From Paenibacillus xylanexedens (lineage in GTDB: Bacteria > Bacillota > Bacilli > Paenibacillales > Paenibacillaceae): 64,000 nucleotides of DNA. The notes below the pieces were generated by a model that had not been told where the DNA came from, searched no databases, and saw only the letters and a list, made by a program, of their open reading frames with translations. Made by a program: the position numbers and the translations under genes. The stretch lies in assembly GCF_007680605.1 (NCBI RefSeq), contig NZ_VEIO01000001.1:3105276-3169275 (forward strand), read 5' to 3'. Below are positions 56,051-64,000 of the stretch, in pieces (within the stretch, counting starts at the first letter, position 1; each line of letters starts with the position of its first letter).

Positions 56051-56066
56051 CGATCTCACCAGATCG
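56051..56066 (-). terminator. Terminator after the phosphoesterase remnant
   Basis: CGATCT and AGATCG form a short stem, then TTCTCTTGTTT on the minus strand. Confidence 0.6.
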
Positions 56067-56075
56067 CCCCTGTCG

Positions 56076-56177
56076 TTAATTATTTTCTTTCTCGATACGC
56101 TTGAAGATATTTAGTGTAGTCACAAGGAACTCCTGAGAGCATTTTCCGTGAATATCGGTTAAAATGGCCACCTTCAT
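56076..56177 (-). pseudogene. Internally deleted calcineurin-like phosphoesterase remnant
   Basis: The start is intact: GAGGAGGTAGCGGA then ATG (56177) encoding MKVAILTDIHG, the typical first strand of a metallophosphoesterase. Right after it another frame reads KMLSGVPCDYTKYLQAYRERK (21 codons, split here as KMLSGVPCDYT and KYLQAYRERK), ending with TAA at 56080. This looks like that family's C-terminus, so most of the gene is missing. In the first frame a 33-residue peptide would be made. Its ATG overlaps the stop of the GNAT gene. Confidence 0.65.
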
Positions 56178-57118
56178 TCCGCTACCTCCTCAGGAATATA
56201 CATCGTCTGAACCTCCTGCATGCCCTGTACAAAACCCAGATTCAGATATACGGACTCTGCATCATTGCCTTCCATCACATACAGTCGCAAAAATGGATAG
56301 TGCCCCTTGAGCATCGTTAATGCTCTTTGTAACATCTGGGTAGCAAGTCCTCTGCCTCTATACGAGGGGATCACGCCAATACTGTATACCGCAGCCTGAT
56401 TGTCCTGTAAACACAAGCGACAGTTAGCGATCAGCTCACCCGTTTCCTGATCATATACCAGCGTAGATGCCTTAGTCAGAATTTCGTTCGTATAGTTAGG
56501 ATCTTCGTCAGGTATAAAATCCTCAAGGGAGCTCTTTTTTCTGCGCGTTGCTTCCAGACTTCCTCCGAAACTTTCCAGATCACAACGGGCAATCTCCTCT
56601 TCGTTTACATATTTGAAGCCGCCTGATCCTTTTTCAATAATCACTGGACTTTTCACGGTCATCCTGCTATCCCAATCGATATCAAAATGATCCGTAGGCC
56701 GCTGCATCCAGCGGCATCTGAACTCGGCCGGCCAGAACCCTGCTCTCGCAAACCAGTCCACTTGTCCAGGAAGAATCTCAAATGTCAGAATACGTTTACT
56801 GCGATCCGACCACTGCATTAATTTATGTTTCAGCAGCTTGACGATCTCAAAGCCTTGCTTGAACGGCGGGATGAGAAACAAATGATACATCTTGTTAGGC
56901 TCCATTCGTACACCGCCTATTTTGCTCTCTCCCCGATAAATCCAGTACGCACTGCATCCTGAGGAACTGAACTCTTCTTCCCTGAAAAATCCGACGTATC
57001 CCATATCATAATAAATGGTGCAAAATAACCCCCACTCCGTAACATCCGCAAGGCGAATCGAGTATTCATCCGACAGTTCATATTGAAGCGTATCCGCAGA
57101 CCATTCTGTTAAATGCAT
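56174..57118 (-). CDS. Tandem GNAT acetyltransferase
   Basis: 314 residues. The C-terminal GNAT domain (about 175-305) has GVIPSYRGRGLATQMLQRAL and YLNLGFVQG. The N-terminal half looks like a diverged second GNAT-like lobe with IGGVRMEPNKMYHLFLIPPF. Substrate unknown. It lies 12 bp after the preceding gene and ends in a 4-base overlap with a phosphoesterase remnant. Confidence 0.85.
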   Translation of the reverse strand: MHLTEWSADTLQYELSDEYSIRLADVTEWGLFCTIYYDMGYVGFFREEEFSSSGCSAYWIYRGESKIGGVRMEPNKMYHLFLIPPFKQGFEIVKLLKHKLMQWSDRSKRILTFEILPGQVDWFARAGFWPAEFRCRWMQRPTDHFDIDWDSRMTVKSPVIIEKGSGGFKYVNEEEIARCDLESFGGSLEATRRKKSSLEDFIPDEDPNYTNEILTKASTLVYDQETGELIANCRLCLQDNQAAVYSIGVIPSYRGRGLATQMLQRALTMLKGHYPFLRLYVMEGNDAESVYLNLGFVQGMQEVQTMYIPEEVAE

Positions 57119-57130
57119 ATGTCCTTCCTC

Positions 57131-57754
57131 CTAAGCCGGGTATCCAATTTCTGCAATGTCTTCTTCCAACTCGTCTAACTCGATCTCCGGGTTTAATGCC
57201 TGCAACAGTTGTTCGTTTAACGGTTTCATGTCAAAAACATGCTGTATCGGCTCTAGATCCAGTTCAACCTCATAATACTCCTGAGCCCAAGCATGATAAT
57301 ACGCTGCACCGCCCACAAGAACTTGCAGCAGAGCATAAGCTTCGTCTGCGAGCTGTTGACTCGAAGTCCACTCGTTCTGTTCCTCTTCATTCCAGATGCA
57401 GAAGGTAGTCTGATCCATCATAAAAGCAGGCTCGTCCAGAAACGTCGTTTTGAATACTGCCGGCACACCCTCCAATACATCGCCAAGTTGATCTTGATGT
57501 AGGGAAGCATAAGCTTTGGCGTAACCTTTGATGATTAAACGGTTGCTTAAATCAAACAACGCGAAATAGTGATCTCCTTCCCCGTCTCGCATCGAAGCCA
57601 TCTGTTCATTCGCATCCCACTGTGCATTGTACGAATAGTACCTGTACTCCCATTCTGGCATTAGAATTGCATCCAGCATCGCTACTGCCTTGAAGATTCG
57701 CTGACATTCAGAAATGCGGGGCAACTTACTGATATATTCAGAAGTATTGCTCAT
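57131..57754 (-). CDS. Hypothetical protein, 207 residues
   Basis: Acidic, mostly alpha/beta protein; middle KTTFLDEPAFMMDQTTFCIW. Family not recognised, though such proteins are frequent near GNAT genes in Paenibacillus. Start overlaps the end of the DUF1361 gene by 4 bases. Confidence 0.6.
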   Translation of the reverse strand: MSNTSEYISKLPRISECQRIFKAVAMLDAILMPEWEYRYYSYNAQWDANEQMASMRDGEGDHYFALFDLSNRLIIKGYAKAYASLHQDQLGDVLEGVPAVFKTTFLDEPAFMMDQTTFCIWNEEEQNEWTSSQQLADEAYALLQVLVGGAAYYHAWAQEYYEVELDLEPIQHVFDMKPLNEQLLQALNPEIELDELEEDIAEIGYPA

Positions 57755-58482
57755 TTTCTTACCTCCCGAGTAATCGAACTACTTATCAATGAAATAATGA
57801 CATATACAAATGCCTGAATCACAAACATTAGCGTAACAAACTCCACCAGAAGACCGCTTGCTGAACTTAAATCATTCATCAAATCGATAACAATCTGCCC
57901 GGGTCTGGACACGATATCCCATGAATTCCAACGATTAAATCTCCCGATATATACGCCAACACCACTTAAAAGTAAAATACATCCGACAATGATCCAGCAA
58001 ACGAACCTGTGTACGAATAATTGCAACACATATTCAATTTGCCTTATGGAACACGTGGAGAGCACTAGCCCTACAATGGCTACACCAAACGTAAGGGTCA
58101 AACTGTACCAGAAATCCATCCCGAACCAAAAAGCACGCTCAGGCTGAACAACAAAATACCGGAATGCATGCAACATTTCTGTAAACAAATAGGCCGCGTT
58201 AGGCAAAAAGAAAAGCCAGATCAAACCGAGCAAACCTGTCAACACCATGCCCAGCCATCCGGGTCTCACGGTTTTACGTCGAAAGATAAGAGCAATCATC
58301 GTTGAAATGAGAAACGGAACCCATGCCAGAAACATGTCCCAGTCCAAAAAGGCATACATATTCGAGCCTGACTTTGCACGCAGATACGCCGCAATGCCTA
58401 GACAGCATAACGTCATAAGCAGTAATGTGAACGCTAATGCAATAAATCTTTTGTTCAAAATCCGATCATGTTTATCTATCAT
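57751..58482 (-). CDS. DUF1361-family membrane protein
   Basis: 243 residues with six or more membrane helices. FLPNAAYLFTEMLH is the DUF1361 hallmark. Function unknown. Translationally coupled to the gene behind it via an ATGA overlap. Confidence 0.85.
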   Translation of the reverse strand: MIDKHDRILNKRFIALAFTLLLMTLCCLGIAAYLRAKSGSNMYAFLDWDMFLAWVPFLISTMIALIFRRKTVRPGWLGMVLTGLLGLIWLFFLPNAAYLFTEMLHAFRYFVVQPERAFWFGMDFWYSLTLTFGVAIVGLVLSTCSIRQIEYVLQLFVHRFVCWIIVGCILLLSGVGVYIGRFNRWNSWDIVSRPGQIVIDLMNDLSSASGLLVEFVTLMFVIQAFVYVIISLISSSITREVRK

Positions 58483-58511
58483 CTTGTTGGATTAGTCCTT
58501 CTTCTATCAAA

Positions 58512-58940
58512 TTATAGATATTTCTTAAAGGCTTTGCTGGACTCGCCATCGTATCCTAGCTTTTGATAAAATTGATGGGCCCCTTGCCTGGAAGCCCCAC
58601 TAGCGAGGAGGATCTTGGATGCGCTCATCTGCATACATACCTCTTCCACATGTTCCATTAATTCTGTGCCGTATCCCTTGCCCTGCGCCTCGCTAGACAT
58701 AATGACCCTTTCAACCAAACCAAACGGTCGATTTCCTGCAAGAGCATCCAAGCAGATATGTAAATGTGCCGTACCGACTACCTGCTCCCGAGCTTCGTAA
58801 ACAAAAAGGAAGCTGTGTTCATGACGTCTAATCTCTTCAATTCGTTCAGCCAGTACCTTAATATCCGTGTGGTTAGGCAGTAATTCCCTGTACAATTTTT
58901 CAATCGTTGCTGCATCTCTGCCTTCGGCTTCTCTGATCAT
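58512..58940 (-). CDS. GNAT-family acetyltransferase
   Basis: 142 residues. The CoA loop VMSSEAQGKGYGTELMEH and the C-terminal GAHQFYQKLGY are standard GNAT signatures. Member of a run of three consecutive GNAT genes here. Confidence 0.9.
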   Translation of the reverse strand: MIREAEGRDAATIEKLYRELLPNHTDIKVLAERIEEIRRHEHSFLFVYEAREQVVGTAHLHICLDALAGNRPFGLVERVIMSSEAQGKGYGTELMEHVEEVCMQMSASKILLASGASRQGAHQFYQKLGYDGESSKAFKKYL

Positions 58941-58953
58941 TTTTTTGTCACCT

Positions 58954-59421
58954 CTACTCTCTAACTTGATAACCTAAAATAACATCACCGTTATCCTCAA
59001 ATTCACCTGTTTCCTGAAACCCGCAACGCTTGTACAGTGCATTAGCCGCAACGTTATGCGGAACGTGAGATACCCTGATTTGCCGACAATCACTTCGCTC
59101 TTGCAACATGTGAATAACTTCCTGGATGGCACACTTCCCAGATCCCTGTCCCTGATGTTTCCCATCAATCATAAAACGAAGAATCCAGTAATGCCCATCC
59201 GTATAAATCTCGTTGTCAAATAAAATAAACCCGACCATCTCATTCCCTGCATAGATCCCGTAAGGTCTTGAAGTTACTTCCTTGGTCGCATGGAGTAAAG
59301 AATCCGCATTGCTCGCTACCAGTGTGAGCTGATCTTCCCTCGGTTGCAGACGGATGCACTCACTTTTATTTTCCTGCGTAATCGGTTGCAAAGTGACTTG
59401 TTTCTCCATGTTATCACGCAT
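58954..59421 (-). CDS. GNAT-family acetyltransferase
   Basis: 155 residues. FMIDGKHQGQGSGKCAIQEV and NALYKRCGFQETG mark the GNAT fold, close to spermidine/diamine acetyltransferase types (SpeG/BltD-like), which is only a resemblance. GAGGGAGA precedes the ATG; a second in-frame ATG lies 4 codons later. Confidence 0.88.
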   Translation of the reverse strand: MRDNMEKQVTLQPITQENKSECIRLQPREDQLTLVASNADSLLHATKEVTSRPYGIYAGNEMVGFILFDNEIYTDGHYWILRFMIDGKHQGQGSGKCAIQEVIHMLQERSDCRQIRVSHVPHNVAANALYKRCGFQETGEFEDNGDVILGYQVRE

Positions 59422-59424
59422 GTC

Positions 59425-59853
59425 TCATTCTCCCTCGTCTATTACTACTTCAATTTTCTTCATCAATATAATTTCTAATGGCTGTGTGTCTAACAGTAAA
59501 GCTCCTGCATCCACATATCCCATTCCACGATAGAAATGTTGAGCACTCTCATCAGACTGCGTGGAAGTCATAACCGTATCAAAGCCCTTCTTTCTCATTT
59601 CATTTTCCCAATACTGCACGACACGTTGCCCTGATCCACGACCACGAAACGGCTCATCGATCCAAATCATGTTCATAAAAGGCATGTTGTCCCAAAAGTA
59701 TCCATATCTCATCCAGCCAATCCTTGCCTCGTCTTCCCAGAAGATATATATTTCCTTCTCTTTTATTTTCGTCTCAACAAGTGTGGGATGGATATGCCGA
59801 TCTTTTTCAACGATATATGCACGGTCTGCCTGCGAAGCATATGTAATGTTCAT
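59425..59853 (-). CDS. GNAT-family acetyltransferase
   Basis: 142 residues from ATG 59853 (AAGGAGCTAATCCT upstream; the ATG 26 codons earlier has no ribosome site). WIDEPFRGRGSGQRVVQY and AQHFYRGMGYVDAG are clear GNAT motifs. First of the run of three. Confidence 0.88.
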   Translation of the reverse strand: MNITYASQADRAYIVEKDRHIHPTLVETKIKEKEIYIFWEDEARIGWMRYGYFWDNMPFMNMIWIDEPFRGRGSGQRVVQYWENEMRKKGFDTVMTSTQSDESAQHFYRGMGYVDAGALLLDTQPLEIILMKKIEVVIDEGE

Positions 59854-59987
59854 AGGATTAGCTCCTTCAAAAGCAAAATATAACCTATCATAACCCAGAA
59901 TGTGGATTATGCGTATAATTTCTTCCTCCATATGAGCTATATTGTTGAACTAAAATAGTTCCACACGGCTCAGCCTGTTCACGCAAA

Positions 59988-60009
59988 AAAGCCACGGCAT
60001 CCGTGGCTT
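59988..60009 (-). terminator. Terminator after the cytosine-deaminase-like gene
   Basis: AAGCCACGG-CAT-CCGTGGCTT; the minus strand continues with TTTTTT. Confidence 0.85.
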
Positions 60010-60055
60010 AATCTTTAACCTCTATTCTGTTTATCGCATCTTAAAGTGATGCCTG

Positions 60056-61285
60056 TTACGCTAGCGATCCACTTACCAATTGTCCATGATACCACACAGC
60101 CAGCCTTCCAGATCGCCTTGCCACCGCTTCGGCTACACAACTCGCCTGTACCAGAACAAAGCTTGCTACATCGCCTGCCTTCGGCCATACCTTTTCCCCT
60201 GCCGCATTCAGCGGAGTCACTCCGCCCGTAATCGTAGCAAGCGACTGGGACAACGATAACTCGTCGCTATATCCATACAGTTCGGCGAAGCGGCCAGCCT
60301 TTTCAAGCATATCCCCATTGCCAAAAGGAGACCAGTGATCCGTCAGGCTGTCTGTCGCCAGTTTCACGTTTACACCCTCACGTTGCAACATCGGAAGCGG
60401 CATCATCGCTCTGCCTATCGGCACCGTTGAAGCCACACTCATTTCCAGCGATGCCATGCGGCTCGCCATCTCTTCGGCTTCCTGTTTCTCCGCTCCTGCA
60501 AACCAGAACGCGTGACTGACCGTCACCTGACCCCGAAGCCCTGCTTGTTCAGTCAGCCTCACAAGTTCCAGCAACGTGTGCTTGCCAGCTTCACCACCAT
60601 CATGCAGATGCATATCGATCCCTGCTTGATGTTTAACCGCCAGTTCGACCATGGCATGTAGCGATTTTTCGATGTTCTCATCTACGGTATACGGATCAAG
60701 TCCGCCTACATGTGTTGCGCCCTCTGACATGGCTTGTCCCATGAGTTCGACCGAGCTGGATCGTAACAGCCCATGCTGAGGGAACGCGACAATCTCTGAA
60801 GATATTTTACCTGCATAACTCTCCAGGGCCAGCTTGGTTGCTTCCAAACGCTTCAGCCCGCTTACCGGTTCAATGTTACAATGGGCACGAACGTGTGTAG
60901 ATCCGTAACCCTGTATTCGTGCAAGGATGCTTTCCGCCTGCCGTTTCGCATCGGGTAGCAACTTGGGCAACAGCACCTTTTCCTCCTCAATGCGATCAAA
61001 GATGCTGGAGCTGCGTCTAACCGCTTTCCATGGCCCGTCATAATAGGTTTTATCCAGATGAATATGAGCTTCTTCAAACGAAGGCAACAATAACAAACCT
61101 TTTCCATCCACTCGCGGCAATTCTTCTGTCAATTGCGCCTTTGCATCCACAATGGCAGCAATAACTCCGTTCTCAATCCGCAGATGAGCAAGACCCGTTT
61201 GTGTGCCCGTCACCTCTGCTCCTTCACGAATATATCCTTGTTCCAATCTTACATTGGTCAGCCAGTATGCCTGTTGTTGCTCCAT
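60056..61285 (-). CDS. Cytosine-deaminase-like amidohydrolase
   Basis: 409 residues. Metal-site segments: EEAHIHLDKTY (HxH), VRAHCNIE, DMHLHDGGEAG, SHAFW and the final Asp in ATDSLTDHWSPFGNGDML. These are the CodA/AtzC-type subgroup of the amidohydrolase superfamily, deaminating a cyclic amide or pterin-like compound. First gene on the minus strand of a unit with its own terminator; 23 bp downstream of ogt. Confidence 0.87.
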   Translation of the reverse strand: MEQQQAYWLTNVRLEQGYIREGAEVTGTQTGLAHLRIENGVIAAIVDAKAQLTEELPRVDGKGLLLLPSFEEAHIHLDKTYYDGPWKAVRRSSSIFDRIEEEKVLLPKLLPDAKRQAESILARIQGYGSTHVRAHCNIEPVSGLKRLEATKLALESYAGKISSEIVAFPQHGLLRSSSVELMGQAMSEGATHVGGLDPYTVDENIEKSLHAMVELAVKHQAGIDMHLHDGGEAGKHTLLELVRLTEQAGLRGQVTVSHAFWFAGAEKQEAEEMASRMASLEMSVASTVPIGRAMMPLPMLQREGVNVKLATDSLTDHWSPFGNGDMLEKAGRFAELYGYSDELSLSQSLATITGGVTPLNAAGEKVWPKAGDVASFVLVQASCVAEAVARRSGRLAVWYHGQLVSGSLA

Positions 61286-61308
61286 CCTCTTCCCTCATCT
61301 CTCTTTCA

Positions 61309-61863
61309 TTAAAAATTAAACCGTGCATGTCCGCCATCCGTCACGCCTTCAATATGTTCAATATCCAGTAATCTGCGCTTCATCTCCAGACCACCACGAA
61401 AACCCGTCAGCTTGCGATTGGCACCAATAATCCGATGACATGGCAACAGCACCGGAATAGGGTTGGCCCCGTTCGCCGCACCTACAGCCCGCACAGCCGA
61501 AGGTCTGCCAATGGCAGTAGCGATGTCTCCATATGTGCGAATCTCACCATAAGGGACTTGTCCAAGCGCTTTCCATACTTCCTGCTGAAATTCGGTACCA
61601 ATCAGGTCTAGCGGGATTTCAGCTGTAAAGGCTATCTCTTCTCCCGCAAAATAGGACTCCAGCCAGTCCATCATGCCCGTCTGTCTTAACGCGTGTTCAT
61701 TCTCTTCAAGTTTAATAGCCGGGGCAATTTTGCCAATCCAGCCGTGCCAGTCCTCTAACGTTTCATTAGGCATCACTACCCGGCACAGCCCTTTTTCGGT
61801 TGCCATTAAGCTCCACGGTTGGCCATCCAGTTGCATGGTGGTATACATCAACTTTTGCCTCAT
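61309..61863 (-). CDS. ogt: Methylated-DNA--protein-cysteine methyltransferase
   Basis: 184 residues; repairs O6-methylguanine by transferring the methyl group to its own cysteine. Acceptor C142 is in LLPCHRIIG; the DNA-binding helix is PSAVRAVGAANGAN. GAGGATATGGG precedes the ATG. It lies beside an AlkD-like gene, a natural pairing for alkylation repair. Confidence 0.95.
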   Translation of the reverse strand: MRQKLMYTTMQLDGQPWSLMATEKGLCRVVMPNETLEDWHGWIGKIAPAIKLEENEHALRQTGMMDWLESYFAGEEIAFTAEIPLDLIGTEFQQEVWKALGQVPYGEIRTYGDIATAIGRPSAVRAVGAANGANPIPVLLPCHRIIGANRKLTGFRGGLEMKRRLLDIEHIEGVTDGGHARFNF

Positions 61864-61896
61864 CCCATATCCTCCTTATCTTCTCTCAGCTCCAAG

Positions 61897-62625
61897 TCAG
61901 GAGGTTATCTGTTTTAGTGTCTGTGCCTGTTTTTTCGCCTTGCGTTTCATGCCTCGTATCCGTTGTTTGTCCTCCGGTTTCACGCGGTACGATTCCGTAA
62001 TCTTCTGGAGTGCTTTGTTGTACGTAAAATCGTCAAGTGTGTTGTGCTTCAAATATGGCATCGTCACCTGAGGCTGTTTTATATACGCAATCGAGATCGC
62101 CCAAGCCACCGCCATTTTCACATAATAGGCTTCATGTTTAATCTGATCAAGCAAGGGTAACACCTGATGAATATAAGGTTCCTCCAGATAAAAGTTCAAC
62201 AGCATCACCACGCCAAACCGGATTTCATATTCCTGATCCGACTTCATATAAGGCTGAATGAAGCTCCACATCGCATCCATATGCACTTTCGTATATTTCA
62301 GTCCGGCACAGAAGCTGTCACATACCGACCAGTTATCGATTTTGGGCACAAAAGCCGCAATGCGTGTCAGCAGCTCGTCCAGATCTGCTTGCACATGACC
62401 AATCACCATCGCTTGCAGCATGACTTCTTCGAAATAGTCGTCCCGCGCCGTATCCAGGTACGTACGCCAGTCTGTAGCGGCAATCTGCTTGGCTATTTTG
62501 CGGATTATAGGTAAGCGCACACCCATCACGTTTGATATATTCGGTATAAGGGAAGCCGCAAATTTCTGGTATTCCGGCTCAGCCAGGCTGAGCAGTTGTG
62601 TTCGAATGTCGGTTTCCAAGGGCAC
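61897..62625 (-). CDS. AlkD-like DNA alkylation repair protein
   Basis: 242 residues made of HEAT-like helical repeats, as in DNA glycosylase AlkD that excises alkylated purines. NWSVCDSFCAGLK and DQEYEIRFGVVMLLNFYL are its hallmark segments. GTG 62625 follows GGAGGTCCT; a TTG 2 codons later is an alternative. Sits beside ogt. Confidence 0.9.
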   Translation of the reverse strand: MPLETDIRTQLLSLAEPEYQKFAASLIPNISNVMGVRLPIIRKIAKQIAATDWRTYLDTARDDYFEEVMLQAMVIGHVQADLDELLTRIAAFVPKIDNWSVCDSFCAGLKYTKVHMDAMWSFIQPYMKSDQEYEIRFGVVMLLNFYLEEPYIHQVLPLLDQIKHEAYYVKMAVAWAISIAYIKQPQVTMPYLKHNTLDDFTYNKALQKITESYRVKPEDKQRIRGMKRKAKKQAQTLKQITS

Positions 62626-62807
62626 AGGACCTCCTCGTTGATTGCTATAGAACAAGTATATCCTGAGCGCTTTCTTTTGTAAGCCCATCTCGAATGTTTG
62701 AGCAAGATTTCAATATATCTTCTACTTCACTACACTTATCACTGTTTAGCAACGAAGGCATTCCGTTTAAAAATATGAAGCGCACCATTCAGGAAAGGAG
62801 TGTCATT

Positions 62808-64000
62808 ATGAACGGTTCTCAAACCCATAAAGAGCTCTCCGTTGAGGAGATTACCCAGCAACTGACACAGCATGTACAGTCCCAGAATCTGCCGGAATTC
62901 TATAAACTGGTGAAGGAACTGCGTCCCTATGATCTATCACTCATCTATAAAAAATTCCCTGAAGACGATAAGAGTCGTTTTCTTCTTCTATTTAAACCGG
63001 ATACACTTGCCGATCTGGCCGAGAACCTGAAGCTGCACGAGCAGGCTGAACTGTTTGAACGACTCGGGCCAGAGCGCACATTGGAAGTCATGCAGCAGAT
63101 GGACAAAAGTGATCTCATTCGCTTCATGCACGATCTGCCCGCGAAACGCAGGGAAGAGTTGTTATCCAGTATGAATCTGGATCACTCTGCCATCATTCGT
63201 TCTGTACTCAGCTATCCACCAGAGACTGCCGGACGGATCATGACCGACCGCTATCGCACATTATCCACCCACGACACAGCGAAGGAAGCACTGAAGCAAT
63301 CACAGGGTACGCTACACCTCTCCCCTTCCAGTTACCTCTATGTCATTGATGATGAAGGCAAGCTGGCTGGTGTCGTTAGTTACCGCTCGCTTGCTCTGGC
63401 CGATGACAAAACCAAAGTGGAACAACTGATGACCAGACGTGTTATTCATGCCACGGTGGATATGGATCAGGAAGAGGCTGCCCAGTTGCTCCAACGTTAC
63501 GAATTCATCGCCGTTCCGGTCGTGGATGAAAATAATCGGCTGTGCGGGATCATCCAGATGGATGACGTCATTGACATCATCATGGATGAGGCCAGCGAAG
63601 ACCTCGCCAAAATGGGCGGCGGCGGTAAAGATATTGATTTTGATACCAAACCACTCGTTGCGGTTAGACGCAGGTTGCCTTGGCTTATTTTGCTGTTATT
63701 GATCGGCTTGATCTCGGGAAGCATTGTGGATTTTTTTGAAGATACGCTAAATCAGGTTGTGGCTCTTGCGTTCTTCATGCCTATGATTGCGGGTATGACG
63801 GGAAATACAGGAACACAGTCCCTTGCTGTCGTCGTACGCGGACTGATTGGACGCAAGCTGGACAAGTCAACGGTACTCGCCCTGATTGGACGAGAGATTA
63901 AAGTCGGTACGATGATCGGTCTTGTCTGCGGTCTGCTCATTACGGTCATTGCTTATTTCTGGCAAGGAGACTGGTTGCTCGGGATGATTATCGGTGTATC
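62808..64000 (+). CDS. mgtE: Magnesium transporter MgtE, cut off by window end
   Basis: 397 codons present. The N-terminal helical domain (about 1-130), two CBS domains (about 135-255) and the first membrane helices are seen; the selectivity signature MPMIAGMTGNTGTQSLAVVV lies near residues 324-343. Cytoplasmic N and CBS domains gate the channel when Mg is plentiful. AGGAAAGGAGTGTCATT precedes the ATG. The 119-bp leader seems too short for a full M-box riboswitch. The C-terminal part is missing. Confidence 0.95.
   Translation, partial: MNGSQTHKELSVEEITQQLTQHVQSQNLPEFYKLVKELRPYDLSLIYKKFPEDDKSRFLLLFKPDTLADLAENLKLHEQAELFERLGPERTLEVMQQMDKSDLIRFMHDLPAKRREELLSSMNLDHSAIIRSVLSYPPETAGRIMTDRYRTLSTHDTAKEALKQSQGTLHLSPSSYLYVIDDEGKLAGVVSYRSLALADDKTKVEQLMTRRVIHATVDMDQEEAAQLLQRYEFIAVPVVDENNRLCGIIQMDDVIDIIMDEASEDLAKMGGGGKDIDFDTKPLVAVRRRLPWLILLLLIGLISGSIVDFFEDTLNQVVALAFFMPMIAGMTGNTGTQSLAVVVRGLIGRKLDKSTVLALIGREIKVGTMIGLVCGLLITVIAYFWQGDWLLGMIIGV

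Noticed and set aside
62689..62807. M-box magnesium riboswitch before mgtE
   Set aside because: The leader is only about 119 bp and the typical M-box stems were not seen.
1..64000. CRISPR array, rRNA, tRNA or intact transposase
   Set aside because: No regularly spaced direct repeats, no recognisable RNA genes or transposase motifs seen by eye on either strand.

Overview
The window reads as chromosome of a Paenibacillus-like Gram-positive bacterium (Firmicutes/Bacillota). Supporting signs are strong AGGAGG-type ribosome binding sites with frequent TTG and GTG starts, an S-layer homology (SLH) surface protein, a YesM/YesN-type two-component system next to an LplB/YtcP-type sugar ABC transporter, many glycoside hydrolases, and copper-amine-oxidase-N/propeller proteins. 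Most genes lie on the minus strand. No rRNA, tRNA, CRISPR array or intact insertion sequence was seen.

Layout. 0-5.4 kb: a galactan locus with a GH35 beta-galactosidase (cut by the window edge), a GH30 endo-beta-1,6-galactanase-like enzyme and a LacI repressor, with two matching palindromic operators. 5.4-15.9 kb: metallophosphoesterase, YqkB-like protein, an AT-rich island with two zinc-ribbon membrane paralogues (one frameshifted) and a secreted protein, a chemotaxis receptor, an amidohydrolase overlapping a 1077-residue GNAT fusion protein, and a DedA protein. 15.9-23.3 kb: large SLH protein, MFS transporter, ROK repressor and two small proteins. 23.5-26.8 kb: an AT-rich, decayed-looking island with a frame-broken nuclease-Hsp70 fusion that is the best candidate for an unusual (possibly defence) system. 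26.8-33.9 kb: TetR regulator and amidohydrolase, a secreted protein/lipoprotein pair, YdeI-like, DinB-like and WYL-regulator genes. 33.9-39.4 kb: the phosphate importer pstSCAB preceded by a stalk/propeller gene whose promoter carries in-phase PhoP-type repeats. 39.4-42.1 kb: TIM-barrel isomerase, purine nucleoside phosphorylase, small proteins. 42.4-52.4 kb: a xylan/oligosaccharide cluster, with sugar ABC transporter (binding protein and two permeases), response regulator, histidine kinase, second response regulator, and an intracellular GH10 xylanase. 52.5-62.6 kb: a long run of small stress/housekeeping enzymes (phosphotransferase, two DinB proteins, isochorismatase-like hydrolase, four GNAT proteins, DUF1361 membrane protein, cytosine-deaminase-like hydrolase, Ogt and AlkD-like alkylation repair), including an internally deleted phosphoesterase remnant. 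62.8 kb to the end: the start of mgtE on the plus strand.

How it works together: the LacI and two-component loci sense and use plant polysaccharides (galactan, xylan), with candidate CcpA (cre) sites at both hydrolase promoters. The pst operon handles phosphate scarcity. Two copies and one fragment of a stem-loop repeat family lie at 2.3-2.5 kb and 21.2 kb, the full copies each upstream of a gene in the same orientation. All functional assignments are from sequence motifs read by eye; no database search was run.
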